From contig SDUX01000005.1 of the NCBI GenBank assembly GCA_008729055.1, forward strand, positions 2,054,875-2,118,874: 64,000 nt of DNA, in the 5' to 3' direction. The translations under genes were made by a program, and so were the position numbers. Origin of the DNA: Pyropia haitanensis (lineage: Eukaryota > Rhodophyta > Bangiophyceae > Bangiales > Bangiaceae). Of the stretch, positions 40,544 to 52,834 are shown piece after piece. Every line of letters starts with the position of its first letter. Position 1 is the first letter of the stretch. Below the pieces are notes generated by a model. That model did not search any database. It was not told the DNA's origin and saw nothing but the letters and a program-made list of their open reading frames with translations.

Positions 40544-42776
40544 GGCGGCCGCCGCCGCCGCCGGGCGCGCCGTCGGCGGCGGCGGCGGCGGCCGGCGTGG
40601 TGGCGGGCGGCCCCGCCAGCGGGCGCGGCGAACAGAGATCGCGGGCAGACGTGGTGGCGGCGGAGGGGGGGGCGGATTGGGTGATGGTCGGGAGCGGGGC
40701 GGCGTGGCGGGAGGGGCGGAGGTCGGACGCGGCTGGCAGCGTCCCGCCCGCGCCGCCCGTCGGCAGCATGCACTCGCCGCCGACCCGTCGGGACTGCCGC
40801 CCGGGTGGCCCGGCCGGTCGCGTCGCGCCGCGGCGCGGCGGGGGCGGTCACCGGCGGCGGCACGGGTGGGGGGGACGTCGGCGGCGCGCAGGGGGGGTGG
40901 TGATGCATCCCCCGGGCATCCCCCGCACGCCCCCCCCCTCTGGCTGCGGCACCAGCGCGGCACGCCGGCGGCGGCCGCGGCCCAACGGCCGCGGCCTGCA
41001 GCCCGCGTGCCGGCAGTGGGCGCACCGCCGCGGGCGGCGAGGGCGGGCGAGCGCTCGCCCGCCGGGCCACCACCGCAGCTGCCACTCGGCGACCGCCGCC
41101 ACTTGCGCGCGGGCCATGGCGCCGCGCGACGGGCGACGCGCCGCGCCGGCGCAGTGGGCTGCGCCACAGCCCGTGGCCCCGAGGCCGCTTTTGGCCCGGC
41201 AGGGTCGCCCCACGGCGGTCGCGCGGCGGGCGCGGCCGCGGGCGGGTGCACCCCATCGGCGCAACGGCAAAATAAAAGGGCGACCGGCGGCACGTGTCGG
41301 TCGAGGCCTCGGGTCGCACCGCATCTGCAATATGAAATGAGTAGCAATATGTATTCGACCAGCGTAAACAATCAATTGAATGTCTATTCGATATCCACAT
41401 CAAACTCCAAAATATTCTAAACGGAACAAAGCTGGAAACAACGATTGCGTTGTTTCGGAGAGAACGTGAGAAGCCGTGCAACACGCGCGACAACCGCCAG
41501 TCAGCAGTCGGCGGACGCTGACCTCCCGCCCGTCCCACCCTCTCAAACTCCTCCTCAGTCGCCAGCCTATCCATTCTCCCCTTCGACACCCTCCAGAACG
41601 CCTCAGCTCACCGTAGCAGTGGGTTGCGGCGGCATCGACGACGGCAGCGGCGACGGCGATGGCTCACTCCTTGGCAGCGCACGCTCCCCTCCCCTGCGCG
41701 ACGCCATGGGAACATTTTTAATCCTGTCTGAGTGGTGGTTTCACGGCGCTTGCGCCTTCAGCAGAGACCCTGCGCCCCATGAGGAAGCGGGACGAGTCGC
41801 CCGGTGGCGGCTTGTCGGGACTGACACCGGAAATGTTCGGGGCATTGGATTCTCTGGGTCGTTGGATGAAGGAAAAGACTGAATCTCCCTCAGGTGACCG
41901 TCTGCGGCCAAAGGCGGGCTCGTCGCGGCTGTCGTTTGGCGGGCACATCGGCGGCCGCGTCAACATCTCCGCCCAGCGCCACAGCCAGGGAGAGGGGGGA
42001 TGCAGCGAGAGGCGAGTGGTCGGTCATTTGCTGCCGGCACTCTACTGAGATACACTTTTCCCCTTGTACGGCCTTGACGCCGACAAGAGCTGGGAGGGAG
42101 GCCGCGTTGTTTGCCGTACGACTTCAACATTGCAGCAATATTTACATATCTATTCAGCTATAGTTGAAATATAGGACTATGCTTTTAGACTTTGACTGAA
42201 GGTGTTGTCACTGTACAGTGCAAGAATCTGTCAATGTTCGGTTGGGCGTCCGATTTTGAGCGGGTGTGAGTCCAGAACCTACAGCAGTGCAGAATGCAGA
42301 TGCGCGAGGAACCTCAGCGGGAGATTGCGCTATCCCACCATCGGGCCTGCACCGATCGACGAGCCCAAGCTCGAGCTGCGCAGAATAGCTGCACCCAATC
42401 GACGCGCTCCTCGTGTTGCCAGATGAGTCTTCACCGAAAAAGTACAGAACCCGATACCGAATTTTCGTGTATTCAAGGGGCAAAGTCAGAATGTACTCAG
42501 GAGATAGACACTTTCCATCCCATCGGTTGCCAATATTTGCAGACATTGCAGTTGTCTGGTTTCGCAGCGCCCGAGTGTGTAAAACCTTCGACGACCGCCA
42601 ATCACCTCGCCAGCATCGTCCGTTGGACACTCGGGCCGAGTGAGTGACTCGGTTGATTGGCTGCATCCCGCTTCGTCCGGTGGTGCCTTGCGAGCAGCCA
42701 TTGGGGAGCACAATGACCGCTATCGACCCGATACTCGTGGTCAAGGTGCTCTCAGAGTTGGTCCAGTTTCACCGTT
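40501..42776. other. Intergenic region, GC falling toward 42 kb
   Basis: GC-rich promoter-like DNA runs upstream of the BRK-like gene to about 41270, with AATAAAAGG at 41271. Beyond that the DNA is much less GC-rich, with AT patches at 41335-41425 and 42125-42190. Short ORFs (for example 42413-42643 plus and 42208-42744 minus) have mixed composition, but no domain was recognised. Confidence 0.35.
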
Positions 42777-42783
42777 TAGTAAA

Positions 42784-43441
42784 ATATGTTTGAGGATCGG
42801 ACAGGTTTGGCGCCGGACGACGAGTACTTTATTGAAAGGGCGGCCATCCTGAAATTATCAAAGAAACGTTTTCAAAGGTGGAAGTTGACGAATCGATTCT
42901 GATTGGAAGAAAGTTGGCAATCACGCAGAGGCCGTGCAGCACTTTGGTTGGCGATGTGAGACCCCGTTGGCACGTACCGCTCAATGACCGGGCCCATTGG
43001 ACAAGGTCGCTGGGCCGCATGTCACGGGAGAGAGGGGGCAGGCACGGTGCCTTCAATCAGCATGCCAAATGGGCAGTGTCAGCGCGAGATCGCGCGATTG
43101 TGTTCCGGCCATCAAGTAGAAATACTTTAGTAGCACCTCTGTGTGCCGCAGCGGTGCTGGACACACAGCCAAAAAAGCCATATATTATTCACAGCGGTGC
43201 GCTGTTGAGCTTGGTGCCCAATTTGGCTGTGTACTTCTATTCGCATTGCCGCTCGCAAGTGGACACCTCCGGCGTGGTCGGCTTGTTGCCTCTGTGCCGT
43301 GTGTTTCCCAGCGGGTCCCCTACCCATGCCCTCCCCCGCCTTTTAGGCGCTACTACCGCCACTGCACACCATGAATGCCGCACGCCGCTCCGCCTTTACC
43401 GCCGCCGTCAGGGGAAGGTGAGGGGAGGGGTGGACGAATAG
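42784..43441 (+). pseudogene. Possible ISXO2/Merlin-type transposase remnant
   Basis: Two neighbouring plus-strand frames carry protein-like sequence. The first runs from an ATG at 42786 and reads DDEYFIERAAILKLSKKRF. The second, a different frame starting before 42878, reads FSKVEVDESILIGRKLA and continues open to 43441. The E/VDES..IGRK string resembles the first catalytic Asp region (DEsxfGkRKy) of ISXO2/IS1595-like and Merlin transposases. Frames are broken and the remaining DDE residues were not located. This could also be an unrelated gene fragment. Confidence 0.25.
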
Positions 43442-44168
43442 TGCGTCGACAAGCGCCGCTGGGGTTTCCTACCAGGCATTCAAGCCCCGCGATGGGCGAC
43501 GATCGATGCCACCTCCGGCGGGCTTGTTGCCCGCGTGGCCAGCGGCGGCTCCTCTGCTGGTGCTCTCGCGCGCTGTCTATCCTCGGGTGGCGGTAAGGTG
43601 CGGGTGCGAGTGGTGGCGCAGGCGCCGCGGATTAGCACGGCGCTGTCAATGGAAAAAGTGCAGCACGGCGGGGCACACGTGCTTGTGTGCGTTTGGTGGC
43701 GGCGGGGGTTGAAGCCCCGGCTCCCAGACGGGCAACAGGACGACTACCAAGTGCCCGCAAGGACACGTACGTGGGCGGCGGCGGGCACGCCCCACCCCGC
43801 CTCCGAGAATAGGATGACTACCATCAACGCGTGGACGGAGGTCGCCAGCAGCGCCACCGGTGGTATGCTCCGTCCTCACTCCACGAGCCCAAGAACAGGG
43901 AGGATACGACACAGGTGCGGCGATGTCCAAACACGCGATCCCACACCGTGGGAGCCACGGCAAACGCCAGCAGGCAACGGGTGTCACACGCGCCAGCGAC
44001 AGTCGAGACAAATAGGAAGCAAAACGCGCACACGCAGACCCTTCATCCGGCCAACCGAACGCCATTGCCTCGGCCAACCAAGCGCCACGCTGCCGCCAAC
44101 ATCGCAGGTGGACACGGTCAACACGCCGGTCAAGACCCCAACAAACCTGCGCACGACCGAGCACACTC
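43442..44168. other. Region downstream of the psbP-like gene
   Basis: No supported gene was found. A 172-residue minus frame and a 216-residue plus frame overlap here, with no recognisable domain. The 3' untranslated part of the psbP-like gene lies at the right edge. Confidence 0.3.
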
Positions 44169-45066
44169 TCAGAGGCTGGGCTTGAACGACTCGGCCACGC
44201 CCCGCAGCAGCTTTTCCCTCTTGGGCCACTTGCCTTCAGCCGATGACACGTTAACGCTGTACAGCTTGTTCTTGTTCACCACCAGCGACGTCAGCTGGTG
44301 GACGCTGCTGTTCTTCAGTTCCACGTTGTAGTAGATGAGCCCGTCCACGTCCCGCGCAACGGCGGAGACCAGCTCGGCGCGACGAGACAAAGCGAGCTTG
44401 GCGCCCACCGCGTCGGGGGTGCCAATATCAGCGAGCGTCTTACCCTTGCCAATAGGCGTCGTCAGGACAGTAATGATCTCCAGCGGCTGGATCAGGTCCT
44501 GCCACTTGATGTCATACTGGCCGGCGGTGGCCTCAAACTGGTTCCACCCCTGCGGGCGCAGAATTGTAAAACCCTTGTTCAGGTCCTTGTAGACCTCCAC
44601 CATGCCGCCCAGGTTGACTGCGGCTGCGGCTTGTGCCTGCGCGAGTGAAGAAAGTGCAGACAAGTAAAGAGAGACCACATGACCATGGACCGGACAGCCA
44701 ACAGAGTGCCTCTCGTCAGAAGAGCTTGTACGCACACCAAAGAGGCGAACAAACAGGCAAGCCGCTCGCACGGAAACGAGACCACTATAACATGAGACCA
44801 TACTCTTCCCCACTCAGGCTGGTCCACACGCGTACCGAGGGGACGAGGGCCGGGCCACCCGGCGCTGCCGCTGCGGCAACAAGGCCCGCCGCAACGGTCG
44901 CACCCGTCACCAGCGCCGCCCGGCGAGACACCCCATCCGTGGAAGTCATGTGCATCGTCGCCCGGCCAGCCGCAGCGCCTGACGGCGTCCCACAGACCGC
45001 GTCACCGCGGAACGCGCCCCGTGAGAGCGGCGCAACACGGAAGCTGGTAGCAGTCACAAACGCCAT
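44169..45066 (-). CDS. PsbP-domain protein of the thylakoid lumen (one intron)
   Basis: Exons are 45066-44836 and 44636-44169, with a 199-nt intron (GTACGC donor, CGCGCAG acceptor, both in phase 0), giving 232 residues. The PsbP fold is clear: YKDLNKGFTILRPQGW, then KWQDLIQPLEIITVLTTPIG, DVDGLIYYNVELKNS and a C-terminal RGVAESFKPSL. PsbP-family proteins bind the lumenal side of photosystem II or assist its assembly. Residues 1-40 look like a plastid transit peptide. A following SRRAALVTGATVAAGLVAAA segment is a twin-arginine signal, with a likely cleavage after AQA just before the mature protein. In red algae this corresponds to a CyanoP/PsbP-like protein rather than the plant oxygen-evolving 23-kDa subunit. 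The ATG at 45066 is the first to give this presequence. The gene is divergent from XRN2. Confidence 0.9.
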
Positions 45067-45875
45067 TGTGCCAGAAGGGAGGGGCGGCGGGCACCGGGAA
45101 GGAGAGTGAGGAAGGTGGCCGACGTGCGGCGGGGGGTGTGGGTGGTGAGACGGCGCGGGAACAAGACGGTGGGACGGGCGGAAACGCCGCGCACAATGGA
45201 CCTCCAGGCGATGGCTGTCGTGGTCACGTGGAGGGCAGGCATCGTGGGCGATCGTGAGGGGGGGGGGGGGGTGGCTGCGCGAGATGAGCTTCCATTGACT
45301 TCCCATTCTGCACGCACAATAGAGGTAGCACCCATACCATGTGAAATGGTCAGACCATTGAACCATCTGCACGCGTAAGCCGGTTCTCACTGACGGACTC
45401 GCAAATTACTTACTTGTACTTACAACGAGAATTATATTAATGCACATAGTGTTGGGCATGTTGACGACACATGGAGTGAGCCTTGCGACTCACCACGTGG
45501 CATCCTCCAAGTCTAGGCCGGCGGCTTCCACAACTCAGCGTAATTTTGGACAGTTGAGGATCCAGAGGAAGTCCGTTCGACCCTGGATCGGAGGAACACT
45601 TAGGCAGCTTGCGTCGATCACCACAATTTTCGTCCCCATTCTTCAAGTCGCCGGGGACTCTATTTCCGCCGTCGCCGCCGCCGACCCTGGCTGCCGTTGC
45701 GCGCACTACGGTGCCCCCTCTGGACCGCGCGCTCTGAAGGGACAGTTGTTGCAGACGATCGGCCTCTTGCCGCGACGTCCAGGCGCCGTGCTGGCGCTTG
45801 GTCGTCGTCGCGGCAGTTTGCTGTTTTTTCTATCGTCTTGCCAGCGCGCACCTGTGCCCTTTCCCTGTAGTCGTT
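45067..45875. promoter_or_regulatory. Shared divergent promoter region of psbP-like and XRN2 genes
   Basis: This 809-bp interval separates the two start codons. A relatively AT-rich core with TTATATTAATG lies near 45430-45441. No ORF here looks real. Confidence 0.45.
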
Positions 45876-48800
45876 ATGGGTGTCCCGGCCTTCTTCCGCT
45901 GGCTGAGCCTGAAGTACCCACGCATCCTGCACGACTGCGTGGAACGCGTGCGCTGGGATACCAAGACGCGCAAGCCCCTGCCGATTGACGCGATAGGACC
46001 GAATCCGAATGGCGTCGAGTATGACAACTTGTACCTGGACATGAACGGCATCATCCACCCCTGTACGCACCCAGAGGACAAGCCGGCGCCGACGACGGAG
46101 GTGGCCATGTTTGAGGACGTGTGCGCTTACGTGGACCGGCTGGTGGCGATTGTGCGGCCGCGAAAGCTCATATACCTGGCTGTGGACGGTGTTGCCCCTC
46201 GTGCCAAGATCAACCAGCAGCGCTCCCGGCGCTTCCGGTCGGCGCGCGAGGCCATCGAGGCTGCCGCGGAGGCTGAGAATCTTCGCAAGGAGTTCAAAGC
46301 TGCTGGGCTGCTTGCGCCAGAGGATGAGCCCGCGGCCTCAAAGGTTAAACGCCCTTCGAACTCTCTTGCTAAGCAGCCGCTCGGCGCGGCTGCAGCGCAG
46401 TCGGGCGATGCGGTTGTGGACGAGGTTGCGGACAGCGGCGGGTCTTTTGACTCGAACGTCATCACCCCCGGCACGCCCTTCATGTCCCGTCTTGCGGTTG
46501 CGTTGCGCAAGCATGTGGCGCGGCGGATGGCGGAGGGGGGCATCTGGTCTTCTGTGCGAGTGATTCTGTCTGACGCGTCAGTCCCAGGGGAGGGGGAGCA
46601 CAAGATTGCCCAGTTTATCCGCGTACAGCGCACGCAGCCGGGCTACGACCCCGCGGTGCGGCACGTTCTCTATGGCCTGGATGCGGACCTGATCATGCTG
46701 GCCTTGGCCACCCACGAACAATACTTTACTGTTTTGCGCGAGCTTGTGTTTCCTCCGACGCGCGGCCCACCAGGAGGGCGTGGTGGGCCCTCCGCCGCCG
46801 TTGCGGACGCTGATTCACTGAAGTCTAAGCTTTCAGAAGCGTCGGCGACGGGGACGGACGTCCTGGAGGGGACGCTTGCCGAACTGGGTGGTATGAAGCC
46901 GTTCCAGTGGCTCCATGTGCACACGTTGCGGGAGTATCTTGATCACGAGTTCCGGGCGGACATCACGGACGGCCTGCGCCGTGTGGCGGAGCCGGGCGGC
47001 CTGGTATTCGACTTGGAGAGGGCCATTGACGACTTCGTCTTTTTGTGCTTCTTTGTTGGCAATGACTTCTTGCCCCACCTGCCGACGCTTAACATCCGCG
47101 AGGGTGCTATTGACTTCCTGATGGAGCTCTACAAGGGCTTGGTGCCTACCCTTGGCTACCTGACGGACGGCACGGGTGACGTGGACTTTGCCAAGGTGCG
47201 GGTGCTGCTGGCGGACGTTGGCCGCAAGGAGGACCAGGTGTTTGCGAAGCGGATGGAGGCGGAAGCGCGCTCCCGCCAGCGGGATCGTGAGGAAAAAGCG
47301 CGCTTGGCGGCACAAGAGGCGGCGGCCGCGGTGGCGGCGGCAGTGCCCCTTCCTGGGAGCCCGACCTCCGGGGGGAAGCAGGGTAAGAAGCGTCGTACGC
47401 GGGACGAGGCCGCGGCGTCACCGCCCGCGGTTGCGGCAGTAGAGGCCAAGGGCGCCGCCAGCAAGGGTGGCTCGAAGGATCTTGGTCCCCCGCCCGTATC
47501 CGACGAGGAAATGATCCCGTTGGGTCGGGGCAACATCAAACCGGACAAGAAGAAGAAGGTCATGGCCGACAGCTTCTCGGTGGCCAACTCCTTGCGTGTG
47601 AACCTAAGCGACATTGCCAAGCGCCGGCGCGTGTCTGGTGTGGATGAACCTACTACTCGTACGTTGCTGCCTCTCTGACGACCGTTGTCTCCTTTCCGAT
47701 TCCCATCTTCCCCGTTTGTGATGCTCTTTTTCGTGTGATGTCTCAGCTTGTATATGTGTACCGTGTTGCTCTACTGCGACTGGACGAGGTTTTAACGCGA
47801 CCTTTTCTTTCCTCTTGACCACTCCCGCGACGTGTGTCCTCCCCTTTCTGGTTCCACTTTTGTGTGTGCTTTTGCTCGCCTATGACTACTCTCTGTGTTG
47901 CGTGAACGGTAGCGGTTGCGGGTAAGGCTGCCGGTGAGAAGGGTGGTCAAGTCGGGGGCGCTCTTTCTCTGGCTGAAGGTGGCGGTGCTGCGGCGACCGG
48001 AACTGCACCCAACCCTGTGCCCCTTGCACCGGACACGGACTTTTCGGAGGAGCTGAAGAAGCGCCTGCGCTCCAAAGGCGACGTTGGTGGTGACCTGCCA
48101 GACAATGTGCGCCTCGGTGAGGCGGGCTGGAAGGCGCGCTACTACTCGACCAAGTTTGAGTGGGCAGGGACTGAGACGGAGTCCAAGGCTGCGTTGGTGC
48201 GCTCCTACTACGAAGGCCTCCTCTGGGTCATGCACTACTACTATCGGGGTTGCTCGTCGTGGGAGTGGTACTTTCCGTATCACTATGCTCCCTTTGCGTC
48301 GGACCTGGTGGACGTGGATGTGCTGTCGGACAACATACACTTCTCGCTGGGCCGCCCGTTCCGCCCCTTCACCCAGTTGATGGGCGTCATGCCTGCATCG
48401 TCGGGCAAGATCGTTCTACCTACTTGCTATTCCCAGCTCATGTCGTCGCCGACGTCTCCCATCCTCGAGTATTATCCCGAGGACTTTGAGATCGACCTGA
48501 ATGGGAAGCGGTTTGCGTGGCAGGGCGTGGCGCTGCTGCCTTTTGTAGACGAGAAGCGGCTACACGCAGCGCTCGACCCGCTGGAGCCCCTCTTGACGCC
48601 GGAGGAGGTGGCTCGCAACTCCTTTGGTCGGCCTCGTCTGCTGGCGCACACAGACTCGGCGGTCGGCGTAGCGCTCCTGCGCATCGAGGCGTCGCTGCAG
48701 TCTGACGTTGCGGTGCCTGGCGTCGATGTGGAGTTGGTCAAGCCTGCACCTGTGGATGATGCCCCTGTCAAGGGCAGTGACGGCGTGGCTCCCACAGGTG

Positions 48801-50491
48801 AGGTACCTCCACCAGATGCACCCTCTGCTGCCGTCGACTCAGCGGCTGGCCATGCACCCTCCTCCAAGGCGCCCGCTATTGAGGCACCTGCGGCAGAGGC
48901 ACCGGTATCCGAGGCGCCCTCAGTCGAGACGCCTGCTGCCGAGGCACCTGCTGCGGGCACAACGACTGCTGGGACGCCTGCTGCGGAGTCGGCCGCTGCG
49001 AAGGCTCCTGCTACGGCTGCCGATGCACCCGCTCTTGCAGTACCCGTTCCTGTAACATCTGCGGCCGATGCGCCAGCGGCCGAGCCACGCCCCGTTGATA
49101 CGGCACCCGTCAAGAGCGCCACTGACGAATATGATGAAGAAGCAGAGGGTGCCGGCGAGGGCCCCCTGGTTCCCATTCCTGAGGTGGCCACCGCGGCCAT
49201 GTGCTTTGGTTCTGTGCGATGCGTGTCGCACCTGCCGCCCAAGACGGTGGAGGCCGAGTACACGCTTCCGAGGACTGCCGGCCACATCCCGCATCTTCTG
49301 CCCGGTGCGGAAGGTGGGGCACCCAAGACGCTGACGGGAGCGGACCTGGCGGAAGTGGCGCGCGGCGGCTGGCGGGTTTCCAAGACTGGCACCCTTGGAA
49401 AGGCTGCGGAGATGCTTGCTCGGGAGCGGCGCTCTGGTGGTGGTGGTGGTGGCCGCCGTGGCGGTGGCGGTGGTGGCGGTGGCGGTGGTGGCGGTGGCGG
49501 TGGTGGCGGTGGCGGTGGTGGCGGTGGCGGTGCTGGCGGTGGTGGGGGTGGACGGCGTAGCGGCCGTGGCAGTCGTGGCCATGGCTCTGGGGTGATCCAC
49601 GAGCTTGGCAGCGGGAGCTATGCGGCGGGAAGAGCCGGCTCATACGGTGGTGGCGGGGGTGTGGCTCTCGGCGCGGCAGCCCCGTCCCCCTACGGCCAGT
49701 ATGCTGCTCAGCAGCAGCATGCTCGTCAAAGTGGTGGCTACGGAGGCCCGGGCGCGTACGGTGCGCAGCTGCAGCAGTCGCAGCAGGGCGGTTATGGGGG
49801 CGGTGGTGACAGCCAGTACTACGGCGGCGGCCAAAGCTCGTACGGCCGAGGCGGGGGCGGGTACTCGGGCCAGGGCGGGTCAGCAGGCTATGGTGGCGGT
49901 GGTGGCGGTGGCTACGACGGCGGCAGTGGTGGGGGTGGGTACTATGCCAGTCAGCAGCAACGTGGCTGGGGCAGCGGCTACAACAGTGTCTTTCGTGGCC
50001 AACAGGCTCCGTCGTCGGGCTACAATGGGTACGCGGGTGGCGGCTATGGTCAACAGCAGCAGCAGCAGGGCGGCTATGGCGGCCAACAACAGAGCTACGG
50101 CCATGGCCAACAGGGCTATGGCCAGTCCTCGTATGGTCAGCAGCAGCAGTACCGCCAGCAGTCGGGCTACGGCGGGGGCCCGTATGCCCCGACGTCGCCA
50201 TACTATCCAAGCGGTGGCGCGGGTGGTGGCGCGGGTGGGGACGCGTATGGTGGCGCGGGTGGGGACGCGTATGGTGGCGCGGGTGGGGACGCGTATGGTG
50301 GCGGCGGCGGCGGCGGCTACCGCGGCGGCCGCGGTGGTGGTGGCGGGGATGTGGGTAGCGGCCGGGGGGGGTACGGCTACGACTCGTACGGGTCGGCACC
50401 CGCGGCGGGGCGGGGCAGCTCCTTGGCGGGGCCGACGGCGGAGCTGCTGCGGAGAGGTCGGGGACGAGGTGGACGTGGGGGGGGGCATTAG
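45876..50491 (+). CDS. XRN2: 5'-3' exoribonuclease XRN2/RAT1 with FUS-like C-terminal region (one intron)
   Basis: Exons are 45876-47658 and 47913-50491. The 254-nt intron has donor GTACGT and acceptor GGTAG, and a codon is split 1+2. The product is 1453 residues. The N-terminus MGVPAFFRWLSLKYP is typical of XRN2/RAT1, the nuclear enzyme that degrades 5'-monophosphate RNA in termination torpedo, rRNA processing and surveillance. Catalytic-centre motifs seen are YLDMNG (D55), AVDGVAPRAK (D104), SDASVPGEGEHKI, YGLDADLIM and FVGNDFLPHLP. A basic KKRRTRDE segment precedes the intron. The second XRN domain in exon 2 includes GEAGWKARYYSTKF and SSWEWYFPYHYAPFASD. An Ala/Pro repeat linker (nt about 48740-49130) and about 350 residues rich in Gly, Tyr, Gln and Ser with RGG ends form the tail, with 24-bp tandem repeats at 50220-50300. 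The tail is unusually long and prion-like. Confidence 0.92.
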
Positions 50492-51315
50492 TACACTCTG
50501 CTCTGTTTTTGCCGCTCCATACTCTGCATGTGTGTGCTTGTTGCTTTCGATTGGCTTTGAGCCTTTGCCACGCATCGTTTTGTCGCGTTCATCTCTTTAT
50601 CGCCTGCCCTCTTCTTTCCGTTGTGGAGGAGTCGTGCGCACACGAAGAGTACAGATGAGCCGCGTTTTTTGCTGGTTTCACGCTCCACGTTGGAAATAGG
50701 CCGAGGGGCCGCGCTCCTCCAGAGACAATTCTTGTATTTTTGCGTCAAGGACAGATAAAATTGGCGGTCGACCATCCGGCGAGGCCTGGTCATCAGTCGT
50801 CACGTGGCCAATTTGTAGCGAGCGTCCCGCTCAGCCTGGATGAGCCTGCCGCAGCCCGTTGTCGCTCACCTCGCCCACCCGCACGATGACGTGCCATGAC
50901 GGGGGGAGGACACAGGCCGTTGGACACCGTCATGGTGGTGCGCGGTCGCACGGATTCGACATCCTGTCTTTGGGCGCTTGCTGTCCTCTGCTAGGCGACG
51001 GGGACAGGATGCTCATACGGGGAGGGTCCCTCCGTCCCGCGCGACGGATGCAGTCTTAATGAGTAGGGGGCCACCGAACGCCCTTGCCAATGGCTCTGCT
51101 CTGGAGCGGCGAGCTCTTCGCCGCTTGCGGACTGCGGCCAGTGGTGAGCCACCCGCAGTGTGGCTGTCGGGCTCAACAAAACCCGCGGTCGCTGGGTCGA
51201 CGAAGTCAGCGACGGAACACTGTGGCCAACTCGTCCTCTGCCGCGCCCCTCCCCCCCAGCTTGCCTGTTGGCTGCTACCGCGGCATCGCTTCAGCAGACA
51301 GCCTCTCTGTGCATC
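50492..51315. other. 3' flank of XRN2 and promoter of the next gene
   Basis: T-rich sequence follows the XRN2 stop (50500-50640), fitting a 3' UTR. The rest shows no supported gene and probably includes the promoter of the secreted-protein gene starting at 51316. Confidence 0.4.
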
Positions 51316-52115
51316 ATGGTCTGCGGCATGTCTGTCAAGGCGGTGGCCGCCTCCGTCCTCGCTTTGTCGGTACGTCTGTGGATTGGGGCTATGGGGTGCG
51401 TGGACTTGGCACATGCGAGCGCGCGATGTGAGGCCTGAGGGGCCGTGTATGGGGTAACCGCCTGATCGAGCTTGTCTGACTGGTTCCCTTTCACTGTTGC
51501 TGCCTTGCGCTTGCCGTGACTGCTGTGGGCCGCCGCGTGTTTTCGTCGTGTCGTTCCCCGGGGCACACCGCTAATTCACTGCTCCAGCTGATTCTGTCAG
51601 TTTCTGCGGCGCAGTGCAATAGCGAAACGTGCTGTGCTCCCCTGGCGGACGAACCCGACGAGCTGGCGCTCGTAGACCCCTTCAAGATCTGCACCATCCC
51701 CGACGCGCCCGAGGACATGGGCGGCGGCGAATTAACGCTCATCTGTTTGAACAGTGGGGGCTCTCTCTTCAACTCGTGCACTGATGCTACGCCGCTGAAG
51801 CATCGCCCCATCCCGCCTCCGTCGACGCCGGTGTGCTCCTCCGTGGCGTGCAAGGACGCGAACGACGACGTGGTTGTGAATCGGGTGTGCCGCTTCTCCG
51901 CGGCCTACAGCTACGCAATCACGTGCGACTTTTGGGATCGCAAGTTTGGCCGACTGCTGAACGTCGCCGACAATGACGATGGCCCAGAGGACTCGTCTAC
52001 GCCCAATTCCACCCGCCAGGACCTGCGGGAGACCATTCACACGGCGCTTCAGGCGCTGGCGCCCAAGCACTTCTGGGCGCACCTGCGCCGCGCGCAGGGT
52101 GCGTCAACAATGTAG
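51316..52115 (+). CDS. Small secreted cysteine-rich protein (one intron), unknown function
   Basis: I propose exon 1 at 51316-51369 (18 codons) and exon 2 at 51588-52115, with a 218-nt intron (TCG|GTACGT, CTCCAG|C). The 193-residue product then begins with a clean signal peptide. MVCGMSVK is the basic start, AVAASVLALSLILSVS the hydrophobic core, and AAQC the cleavage region. The mature part has ten Cys (for example CNSETCC, FKICTIP, LTLICL, FNSC, PVCSSVAC, NRVC and ITCDF), an even number suited to disulphides. It also has one sequon (NST) and a helical C-terminus. An alternative acceptor at 51613-51614 would shorten the signal by nine residues. No family is recognised. Export to the cell wall or outside is inferred. 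Confidence 0.6.
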
Positions 52116-52834
52116 TGCCTCACGAGGGCGGTGGGGGCTATAGTAGTTACGGGCAAGGCGTCCCTCGAGACGGCGACGACGTTGCCAGGCTTGGTGACGT
52201 GCGGCAGAACTGCTGGTGGGACGGGCTCAATCGCATGGTCAGACGGTCTCAGACGCAAGCCACAAAGACCCCGTTAGCCTTGACCGACTGCTGCGGGACC
52301 TGACTGGGTCGACGCGGACGAACGCTCGCTAGGCACAAGTGCACCACCAGCTGTGTCGCGAGCACGCTCATGGGAGCAACAACCCGAGCAGACTCACGCC
52401 CCAGAATGCTGGAAGAAGCCAAGCACTGGCGCCAACCAATTGCCGATGCCGAACCGGAAGACGGGTCAGAGACGTTCTGTCATACAAAGACAGCCAACAG
52501 TGACACAAAAGCCTAAGCACGGATGCGCGCATACACGTACAAGATTGACCAAAAAAACACCCGCCCCCACGCAAGGACACCACGCAGTCGTTGAGCCACA
52601 GACTACAACGAAATACAGTCGCAGACGCGACGGAAGGTGAACGGGGCAGAATGCCCGCCAATGAAGAACAGGACGGCATCACACAGACAACTTGGGCCAC
52701 CACCGTAGCCTCGCAGCGCACGCCATTGCCATCGGGGCCAGTGCTTCCACACAGGCACGCAGTCGCAGGAGGCGCAGCCGCTGGCGGCAGTGCCGGCTGG
52801 TTGCCAAACAAAAGGAATGGACCGACGCGCGCGC
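52116..52834. other. Convergent intergenic region
   Basis: This lies between the 3' ends of the secreted-protein gene (plus) and the carrier gene (minus). GC content is moderate. No ORF with a recognisable domain was seen. Confidence 0.4.

Noticed and set aside
40501..41371. N-terminal 290 residues of the long frame upstream of the BRK-like protein
   Set aside because: Random-looking Arg/Pro/Ala composition; a better N-terminus starts at 40500 in a neighbouring frame.
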